A stretch of DNA of 64,000 nt from Zoogloea sp041904905 (GTDB lineage Bacteria; Pseudomonadota; Gammaproteobacteria; Burkholderiales; Rhodocyclaceae). A program made the position numbers and the translations under genes. Each line of letters starts with the position of its first letter. Within the stretch, counting starts at the first letter, position 1. The notes below the pieces were generated by a model. It worked only from the letters and a program-made list of their open reading frames with translations. It was not told where the DNA came from and made no database searches. This document shows, piece after piece, positions 20,579 to 27,600 of the stretch. The DNA lies in assembly GCF_041904905.1 (NCBI RefSeq), contig NZ_JAYRMI010000005.1, positions 33,841 through 97,840 on the forward strand. Direction: 5' to 3'.

Positions 20579-20889
20579 TTTAGTTGCTCCTCGCGGAAGG
20601 CCAGCACGGCGTGCAGCAGGGGCTGGGCGGCCGGGTCGTCGGCGGTGTGGCGGAAGATGTGCATCACCCGCGCCCGCATGGCTTCGCGCCGGCGGGTGAG
20701 GTCGTCGGGGGGCGTCGGCGGGGCGATGGCGAGCCGCGCAATGCCACGCCGGCGCAGGGCGTCGAGGTGGCTGTCGGTGAGGACGACCCCGGCCGGCAGC
20801 AGCACCTGATCGTGGCGGTCCATCACCGCGTCGGCCAGGGTCATGCCGGGCTGGACGTCGGCGAGGGGGAGGTCGAGGGCGGTGCTCAT
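20575..20889 (-). CDS. Small protein resembling the C-terminal tail domain of HD-GYP regulators
   Basis: A 104-residue protein of no named family. Its first half (LPLADVQPGMTLADAVMDRH, then QVLLPAGVVLTDSHLDALRRRGI) aligns by eye with the tail of the HD-GYP regulator in the same operon (PGMVLARDL, then VMLLAADFVLDENLIRQLRDL). The second half is a helical segment ending EEQLK. The gene overlaps both neighbours by 4 bp, so it is translationally coupled and very probably real. It may be a detached partner domain of the HD-GYP protein. Confidence 0.82.
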   Translation of the reverse strand: MSTALDLPLADVQPGMTLADAVMDRHDQVLLPAGVVLTDSHLDALRRRGIARLAIAPPTPPDDLTRRREAMRARVMHIFRHTADDPAAQPLLHAVLAFREEQLK

Positions 20890-22430
20890 GGCGCGGGCGT
20901 TCCGCGGTTGAAGGTGAGCAGCGTGCCGCGGGTGCTGCGGCTGCCGCCCAGGGGGTGAACGTCGATGCGGCAGCCCAGCTCGGGGCAGTCCACGCCGGCG
21001 CCGTCGGCGGCCGCGCCGATCCGGGCGAGCAGCTCGGGCGGCAGCACCGCCACGGCGTCCAGCCCGATCAGCGGCGCGTGCCCGGGGAACAGCCGCTCGG
21101 CGGCGCCGTTGGCCAGGGCGATCATGCCGCCCGGGTCGAGGCCCATCAGCGGCAGGGGGATGGTGGCGAGGGCTTCCTGGGCCAGCCCGAGGGAGGTTTC
21201 GCCCATGCCGAGGCGGCGCTCCCGGTCGGCCAGCACGCACTTGAGCTGGGCGTTGATGCGCTCCAGCTCGCTGTTGGCGCGGGACAGCTCGGTGGACAGG
21301 CGGCGGTTCTCGTCGGACAGCAGCTTGCGGCGGAAGGCTTCGTCGATGTTGGCGACGAGCATCGCGTCGTCCCACGGTTTGGTGAGGAACTTGTAGATCG
21401 CGCCTTCGTTGATGGCGTCGGTGACCGACTGGAGATCGGTGTAGCCGGAGAGCACCATCCGCACGGTGTCGGGCGCCATGTCCTTGGCCTTGCGCAGGAA
21501 CTCCACGCCGGTCATGCCGGGCATGCGCTGGTCGGAGACGATCACGTCCACGCTGTGGGTGGCCAGCAACTCCAGGCCCTCCTTGCCGCCGGTGGCGGTG
21601 AGGATGGTGTAGCCCTCGCGGCGTAGCAGGCGGCGCAGGGCGGCGAGGATGTTGGCCTCGTCGTCCACCAGCAGCAGGGTGCGCTCGGGCTGGGCGGCGC
21701 GCTGGAGGTGGGCCTCGATGCGCAGGCCGGTCTTCATCAGGGCGGCGAAGCGGTCGGCCGGCTCGGCGCCGCAGAACAGGGGGCCACGGGTCTCGTCGCA
21801 GCCGGCGGCGGTCATCACCGAGGCGGTGTGGGCGTCGCCGATGCCCGCGGCGCACACCGACAGCCCCATCTTGTGGGCGCGGTTGACCAGCGCCCGTACG
21901 ATGGCCACGCCTTCCGGGTCCACCACCACGTCCTGCACCAGCCGCGAGGGCACCTCCAGGCTGTCCAGCGGCAGCCGGCGGGCCCACGCCAGGTGGGCGT
22001 TGGCCGGGCTGGCGGCGTCGATGGACAGGCGGATGCCGCAGCGCTTGAGGTGCTGGAGGGCCGCCTCTTCGGTGTCGGACAGGGTGTCGTGGCCGGTGAC
22101 GATCGCGAACTCGAGGGTGCACGGGGTGAGCCGGGTGTCCAGCAGCACCCGCGACAGGGCCTGGGCGAAGGCCGGGTCGCACAGGGCCGCGAGGCGCGCG
22201 CCCAGCGACAGCACGAAGGGCCGGGTGCGCCCCCGGGACCAGTCCGCCACCTGCTGGCAGGCGGCGCGCAGCATGGGCAGGTCGCCCGCCGAGGCGATCG
22301 CCGCGTCGGCGCTGCCGTCGGGCCCGGGCACGTGCAGCCGGGCGCCCGCCAGCTCGCCGCTGCTGCACTCGAAACGGGGCTGGTAGGCGAGCAGGGCCGG
22401 CGATTCGGGAGGGGGGGCGAGGTGTTCCAT
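20886..22430 (-). CDS. Degenerate EAL-REC-PAS regulator
   Basis: A 514-residue protein. The ATG at 22430 is preceded by a good GGAGAA Shine-Dalgarno; an upstream in-frame start at 22487 is unlikely. The N-terminal part (about 10-235) follows the EAL fold (LLAYQPRF, LEFAIVTG, GIRLSIDAA, VNRAHKMGLSVCAAGI) but the EAL triad and the TES, DDFG and AEGVET residues are replaced, so it should be catalytically dead. A receiver follows (250-370, D300 in VIVSDQRMPG, K in FLTKPW), then a coiled linker (380-425) and a PAS domain (430-514). It is the first gene of the operon ending in the HD-GYP regulator. Confidence 0.9.
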   Translation of the reverse strand: MEHLAPPPESPALLAYQPRFECSSGELAGARLHVPGPDGSADAAIASAGDLPMLRAACQQVADWSRGRTRPFVLSLGARLAALCDPAFAQALSRVLLDTRLTPCTLEFAIVTGHDTLSDTEEAALQHLKRCGIRLSIDAASPANAHLAWARRLPLDSLEVPSRLVQDVVVDPEGVAIVRALVNRAHKMGLSVCAAGIGDAHTASVMTAAGCDETRGPLFCGAEPADRFAALMKTGLRIEAHLQRAAQPERTLLLVDDEANILAALRRLLRREGYTILTATGGKEGLELLATHSVDVIVSDQRMPGMTGVEFLRKAKDMAPDTVRMVLSGYTDLQSVTDAINEGAIYKFLTKPWDDAMLVANIDEAFRRKLLSDENRRLSTELSRANSELERINAQLKCVLADRERRLGMGETSLGLAQEALATIPLPLMGLDPGGMIALANGAAERLFPGHAPLIGLDAVAVLPPELLARIGAAADGAGVDCPELGCRIDVHPLGGSRSTRGTLLTFNRGTPAP

Positions 22431-22562
22431 CTGTTCTCCAGGTTGCGCGGCGGCGTCGGAAGACCTTGATCGACGGCAGGCGCACACCCGCCGCCACGCC
22501 TGCAGACAGGCTATCGGCCGAAGTCGCCCGGTCTTTAGCGGGCGGCGACGGGGCGGGCAGGG

Positions 22563-22576
22563 TAAAATCCCGGCCC
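22563..22576 (+). promoter_or_regulatory. -10 element of crcB, probable leaderless mRNA
   Basis: TAAAAT at 22563-22568 is separated by 8 nt from the crcB ATG, putting transcription start at or next to the start codon. No Shine-Dalgarno lies between. No good -35 is seen, and I do not find the conserved core of a fluoride riboswitch upstream. Confidence 0.5.
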
Positions 22577-22981
22577 ATGTCCGATCACGCCCACCACTTT
22601 CCGGTCCTCGCCCTTGTCGCCATCGGCGTCGGCGCCGCCCTGGGCGCCTGGTTGCGCTGGTGGCTGGGCTTGCGCCTCAACCCCCTGTTCGCCCACCTGC
22701 CGCTGGGCACCCTGGCGGCCAACCTGCTGGGGGGCTATCTGGTGGGCGTGGCGGTGGCGTGGTTTGCGCTGCGCACCGATCTGCCGCCCGAGGCGCGTCT
22801 GTTCATCGTGACCGGCTTTCTGGGCGGGCTGACCACCTTCTCGTCCTTCTCGGCGGAGGTCGTCCACCTCATCGACACCGCCCGCTACGCCTGGGCCCTG
22901 GGCGCTGCCGCGCTGCACCTGGGCGGCTCCCTGTGCATGACCGCCGTCGGGATGTGGACCGTCCACGCGCTGCGCGGCTGA
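22577..22981 (+). CDS. crcB: CrcB/Fluc fluoride channel
   Basis: A small four-helix inner-membrane fluoride channel that works as an antiparallel dimer and relieves fluoride toxicity. 134 residues from the ATG at 22577. The diagnostic GxxLGAxxRWWLG, GTLAANLLGGYLVG and TGFLGGLTTFSSFSAE motifs are present. An upstream in-frame start would add 37 non-conserved residues. It is a single-gene unit, divergent from the signalling operon and 51 bp upstream of hrpA. Confidence 0.96.
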   Translation: MSDHAHHFPVLALVAIGVGAALGAWLRWWLGLRLNPLFAHLPLGTLAANLLGGYLVGVAVAWFALRTDLPPEARLFIVTGFLGGLTTFSSFSAEVVHLIDTARYAWALGAAALHLGGSLCMTAVGMWTVHALRG

Positions 22982-23032
22982 TCTGCGAAACCGATACGTT
23001 TCGCTCGCCTCTTACCTTTTTGTTGTATCGCA

Positions 23033-26000
23033 ATGCCAGCCTCGCCCGACGCCCAAGACCCCTATCGCCTGCTTGAACACTGCCTGTCGGCCGACCGCCC
23101 GCGCCTGCGCCGGGAGCTGCGCAAGCTCGCCCGTCGCCCGCGCACCCTGGCCGACGTGCCGGAGGCGCTGCGCCTTTCCATCGCCGATTCCGCCGCGAAG
23201 CTGATCGCCCGCCGCGAGGCGCTGCCGCAGCCGGATTTCCCGCCCGACCTGCCGGTCAACCAGCGCAAGGACGAGATCGCCGCGGCGATCCGCGACCACC
23301 AGGTGGTGATCGTGTGCGGCGAGACCGGCTCGGGCAAGACCACCCAGCTGCCCAAGATCTGCCTGGCGCTGGGGCGCGGCGTCGCCGGCCTGATCGGCCA
23401 CACCCAGCCCCGGCGGATCGCCGCCCGCGCCACCGCCACCCGCATCGCGCAAGAGCTGAAGAGCGAGCTGGGCGCCACCGTCGGCTTCAAGATCCGCTTC
23501 ACCGACCGCATCGGCCCCCAGAGCTACGTCAAGCTGATGACCGACGGCATCCTGCTCGCCGAAACCCAGGGCGACCCGCTGCTGTCGGCCTACGACACGC
23601 TCATCATCGACGAGGCCCACGAGCGCAGCCTCAACATCGATTTCCTGCTTGGCTACCTGCGCCAGCTGCTCGTCAAGCGGCCGGACATGAAGCTGATCGT
23701 CACCTCGGCCACGCTGGACGCCGAGCGCTTCGCCCGCCACTTCGGCACGCCCGACAAACCCGCGCCGGTGATCGAAGTCTCGGGCCGGCTCTACCCCATC
23801 GAGATGCGCTACCGGCCCGTCGAGCGCGACGAGCCCAAGCCGGCCCGCCCCGGCGAGCCCACCCCGCGCCAGGACAGCCGCGGCCCCGACCGCGACCTCT
23901 ACGACGCGCTGGTCGATGCGGTGGACGAAGCCCAGCGCAGCGGCCCCGGCGACGTGCTGGTCTTCCTGCCCGGCGAGCGCGAGATCCGCGAGGCCGCCGA
24001 AGCCCTGCGCAAGGCCCACCACGCCGCCGGCACCGAGATTCTGCCGCTCTTCGCCCGCCAGTCGGCCCAGGAGCAGGCGCGGGTGTTTGCGCCCTCCAAG
24101 GGCCGCCGGGTGGTGCTCGCCACCAACGTGGCCGAAACCTCGCTCACCGTGCCGGGCATCCGCTACGTGGTGGATACCGGCCTCGCGCGGGTCAAGCGCT
24201 ACAGCCACCGCAACAAGGTGGAGCAGCTGCAGATCGAGAAGATCGCCCAGTCGGCGGCCCGCCAGCGCGCCGGCCGCTGCGGCCGGGTGAGCGACGGCAT
24301 CTGCTTCCGGCTCTACGACGAGGACGACTTCAACAAGCGCCCGGCCCACACCGATCCGGAAATCCTCCGCTCGTCCCTCGCCGGGGTGATCCTGCGGATG
24401 AAATCCCTCAAGCTGGGCGAGGTGGCCGACTTCCCCTTCATCGACGCGCCGCTGCCGCGCATGGTGGCCGACGGCTACCAGCTGCTGGCCGAGCTGGGCG
24501 CGGTCGAAGAGGCCGATGGCGGGGCGGCGATGAACCTCACCCCCATCGGCCGCGAGCTGGCCAAGCTGCCGCTGGACCCGAAGATCGGCCGGATGATCCT
24601 CGCCGCGCGGGATCGCGGCAGCCTCGCCGAGGTGCTGGTGATCGCCGCGGCGCTCTCCACGCAAGACGTGCGCGAGCGCCCGCCCGAGCGTCAGGCCGCC
24701 GCCGACCAGGCCCACGCCCGCTTCCGCGGGCCGGAGCAGGAGCAGAAATCCGAGTTCCTGTGGTACTGGAACCTCTGGAAAGCCTGGGAAGAGGTGCAAC
24801 GCCACGAGACATCGAGCAAGCAGAAGGCGTGGTGCAAGAACAACTTCCTGTCGTGGCTGCGCCTGCGCGAGTGGCGCGACGTGTTCACCCAGCTCCACAC
24901 CCTGTGCGCCGAGCATGGCTGGAAGGAGAACGACAAGCCCGCCAGCTTCGAGGACATCCACAAGGCGCTGCTCACCGGCCTGCTGGGCCACGTGGGCTGC
25001 AAGATCGAGGACGCCTCCGGCCCGGCGGCGGGCAGCTACCTGGGCGCCCGCGGCATCAAGTTCTGGCCGCACCCGGGCTCCGCCATCGCCAAGAAGGCCG
25101 GCAAGTGGATCGTGTGCGCCGAGCTGGTGGATACCTCGCGGCTGTTCGGCCGCTGCCTCGCCCGCATCGAGCCCGAGTGGCTGGAGGAAGTGGGCGGCCA
25201 CCTGCTCAAGCGCCACATCTCCGAGCCCCACTGGTCGAAGGCCAGCGGCGCGGTGCGCGGCTGGGAGCGCGGCACGCTGTACGGCCTCACGGTGTATCCC
25301 CGCCGCGGCGTGAGCTACCGCGACATCGACCCGGCCCTGTGCCGCGAGCTGTTCATCCGCGAAGGGCTGGTGCAGGGCGAGATCGCCGAAGGCCCGGCCC
25401 GGGGCATGGCCTTCCTGGGCCACAACCGCCGGCTGATGGCCGAGATCGAGCGGCTGGAGCACAAATCCCGCCGCCCCGACGTGCTGGTGGATGAGGCGCT
25501 GATCTACGCCTTCTACGACGCCAAGCTGCCGCCCGACGTGCTCGACCTCGCCGGCTTCGAGGCCTGGCGCAAGGCCGCCGAGAAGAAGGCGCCCAAGCTG
25601 CTGCAGCTCACCCGCGACCAGCTGATGCGCCACGACGCGGAGGGCATCACCACCGACCGCTTCCCGTCCAGCCTCGAAGTGCTGGGCCAGAAGCTCAAGC
25701 TCGCCTACCTCCACGAGCCCGGCGAGGCCGACGACGGGGTGACCCTCACCGTGCCCCTGGCGATGCTCAACCAGATCCCCGCCAACCGCTGCGAGTGGCT
25801 GGTGCCCGGCCTGCTCGAAGAGAAGGTCACCGCGCTCCTGCGCACCGTGCCGCAGAAGCACCGCCACCGCCTGCAGCCGATGGCCGACAGCGCGGCGGAC
25901 TTCATGGCGAAGTTCGAGGCCGGCGAGTTCGATCTGGACGACCCGCTCATCAAGGCCCTGCAACGCTTCGTGGAAGAGCGGGTGTCCCTCAAGCTGCCGA

Positions 26001-27106
26001 TGGAGAGCTTCCGGCCCGAGAACCTCAACCCCCACTGCTTCATGAACTTCCGGGTGCAGGACGAGCACGGCCGCATCCTCGGCCAGTCGCGCCACCTGGC
26101 CGAGCTGCGCACGAAATTCCGCGACCAGGTGGCCCAGCGCTTCCAGAGCGCGCGTATCGTGCCGGCGGCCGAACCCGCCGCGCCGGCGCCGAAGAAGGGC
26201 CTTGATCCAGCGCCCGCCAAGGCTGCGGCCCCCGCGCCCAGCGCCGACAGGCAACTCGCCGGTTTCACAGGGTGGAGCTTCGGCCCGCTGCCCGAGCTGC
26301 TGGAGGTGAAGGTGGCCGGCCGCGAGATCGTCGGCTTCCCGGCGCTCCACGACGACGGCGCCAGCGTCTCGCTGCGCCCCTACGACACGCCGGAGGAAGC
26401 CGCCAAGGTGCATCGCGGCGGCCTCGCGCGGCTCTTTGCGCTGGCCCTGTCGGCCCAGGTCAAGGCCATCGAGAAGCTGCCGGGCATCCGCGAGCTGGCG
26501 CTGCAGTTCATCGGCTACGGCAGCGAGGCCGAGCTGAAGGCCCAGCTCGTCACCGCTACCCTGGCGCGCTGCTGCCTGCTCGAACCGCTGCCCGCCGACG
26601 CCGACGCCTTCGACAAGCGCTGCCAGGAGGCCAAGCCGCGCATCACCCTGGTGGCCCAGGAGCTGATGCGCCTCACCGGCCAGCTGATCGTCGAGCACGC
26701 CACGCTCACCAAACGCCTCGCCGGCCTCAAGACCTTCCCCGACGTGGTGGCCGACATCAACGCCCAGGTGGCCAGGCTGATGCCCAAGCACTTCCTCGTC
26801 GCGCTGCCCTACGAGCGCATCGCCCAGATCCCGCGCTACCTCAAGGGCGCCACGGTGCGCATCGACAAGCTGCGCAACAACCCCGCGCGGGACGCCGAGC
26901 TGATGGGCGACTGGAAGAAGCTCGCCCAGCCCTTCGAGCGCGAGTGGCTCGCCAAGGCCAAGGCCGGCGTCACCGACCCCCAGCTGGAGGAATTCCGCTG
27001 GCTGCTGGAGGAGCTGCGGGTGGGCCTGTTCGCCCAGGAGCTGAAGACGCCGATGCCGGTGTCGGTGAAGCGCCTGCAGAAGATCTGGGAGAGCCGGCCG
27101 CGCTGA
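23033..27106 (+). CDS. hrpA: ATP-dependent RNA helicase HrpA
   Basis: DEAH-box RNA helicase, implicated in resolving stalled ribosomes and processing mRNA in other bacteria. 1357 residues, slightly longer than E. coli HrpA (about 1300). Walker A GETGSGKT (96-103), DEAH (193-196), SAT and the helicase C motif QRAGRCGR are present, followed by HA2, OB-fold and the long HrpA-specific C-terminal domain. An Ala/Pro-rich insertion (around residues 1045-1070, roughly 26165-26250) interrupts the C-terminal half and accounts for part of the extra length. The start at 23033 is the first ATG in frame. Confidence 0.97.
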   Translation: MPASPDAQDPYRLLEHCLSADRPRLRRELRKLARRPRTLADVPEALRLSIADSAAKLIARREALPQPDFPPDLPVNQRKDEIAAAIRDHQVVIVCGETGSGKTTQLPKICLALGRGVAGLIGHTQPRRIAARATATRIAQELKSELGATVGFKIRFTDRIGPQSYVKLMTDGILLAETQGDPLLSAYDTLIIDEAHERSLNIDFLLGYLRQLLVKRPDMKLIVTSATLDAERFARHFGTPDKPAPVIEVSGRLYPIEMRYRPVERDEPKPARPGEPTPRQDSRGPDRDLYDALVDAVDEAQRSGPGDVLVFLPGEREIREAAEALRKAHHAAGTEILPLFARQSAQEQARVFAPSKGRRVVLATNVAETSLTVPGIRYVVDTGLARVKRYSHRNKVEQLQIEKIAQSAARQRAGRCGRVSDGICFRLYDEDDFNKRPAHTDPEILRSSLAGVILRMKSLKLGEVADFPFIDAPLPRMVADGYQLLAELGAVEEADGGAAMNLTPIGRELAKLPLDPKIGRMILAARDRGSLAEVLVIAAALSTQDVRERPPERQAAADQAHARFRGPEQEQKSEFLWYWNLWKAWEEVQRHETSSKQKAWCKNNFLSWLRLREWRDVFTQLHTLCAEHGWKENDKPASFEDIHKALLTGLLGHVGCKIEDASGPAAGSYLGARGIKFWPHPGSAIAKKAGKWIVCAELVDTSRLFGRCLARIEPEWLEEVGGHLLKRHISEPHWSKASGAVRGWERGTLYGLTVYPRRGVSYRDIDPALCRELFIREGLVQGEIAEGPARGMAFLGHNRRLMAEIERLEHKSRRPDVLVDEALIYAFYDAKLPPDVLDLAGFEAWRKAAEKKAPKLLQLTRDQLMRHDAEGITTDRFPSSLEVLGQKLKLAYLHEPGEADDGVTLTVPLAMLNQIPANRCEWLVPGLLEEKVTALLRTVPQKHRHRLQPMADSAADFMAKFEAGEFDLDDPLIKALQRFVEERVSLKLPMESFRPENLNPHCFMNFRVQDEHGRILGQSRHLAELRTKFRDQVAQRFQSARIVPAAEPAAPAPKKGLDPAPAKAAAPAPSADRQLAGFTGWSFGPLPELLEVKVAGREIVGFPALHDDGASVSLRPYDTPEEAAKVHRGGLARLFALALSAQVKAIEKLPGIRELALQFIGYGSEAELKAQLVTATLARCCLLEPLPADADAFDKRCQEAKPRITLVAQELMRLTGQLIVEHATLTKRLAGLKTFPDVVADINAQVARLMPKHFLVALPYERIAQIPRYLKGATVRIDKLRNNPARDAELMGDWKKLAQPFEREWLAKAKAGVTDPQLEEFRWLLEELRVGLFAQELKTPMPVSVKRLQKIWESRPR

Positions 27107-27600
27107 CCCGATGCCATCCGGCTGGCGGGCGGCAGGCCGGATGCATGGCGGGCGTGACCGAGTTGGCGCGGCGCTGCGGGCGGCTTTTGCAGCGCCGATT
27201 CAAAAGGACTAACTTCAGGTGTGCGGGGCCGGAATCTGGAATGTGAGTTGTCGTGGCTGGCCGGCGCTCCGCGCAGGCGCGAGGCGGAAGCTTCAAGGGC
27301 CGCGGCCGGCGGCCGTAAACAGGTGAATCACGGGGGTTCGGCGGCGGATGGCTGCCCGGGCCGCCAGGAATTCCGCTGATCCAGTCGGAGACGATCGACT
27401 GGCAGTGGGGGCGAGGGAGACGGGGAGGCGCAAGCCTCCCCGTTTCCCTTTCGGCGACGGTTTTCGGCGCCCGCCCTCAAGCGCCCGGCGCCGCCGTCGA
27501 TAAGACGGTGAGCCCGCTGCGCTCGCCCGTACGCGGGCCTCTCACGCGGGCGATGCCCCGGCAGGGCCGCGCCCGCCCAATTCCAGACAGGTTCGCCCCG
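27107..27600. other. Intergenic region after hrpA, possible small transcript
   Basis: About 490 bp with no convincing gene. It contains an imperfect hairpin just after hrpA (27115-27122 with 27136-27143) and a strong terminator-like hairpin 310 bp further on (27420-27443). The distance leaves room for an independent small RNA, but I recognise no family. Confidence 0.5.
27420..27450 (+). terminator. Intrinsic terminator with GCAA loop
   Basis: A perfect 10-bp stem (27420-27429 with 27434-27443) is capped by a GCAA tetraloop and followed by a T-rich tract (TTCCCTTT). It lies 314 bp beyond hrpA and upstream of the next kinase gene. Confidence 0.7.

Noticed and set aside
22490..22576. Fluoride riboswitch upstream of crcB
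   Set aside because: I could not find the conserved GGNGATG and pseudoknot segments, and the leader appears to be nearly absent.
23012..26791. 1259-residue minus-strand open frame opposite hrpA
   Set aside because: Complementary to a clear HrpA coding frame; composition is that expected from reverse-complemented high-GC codons.
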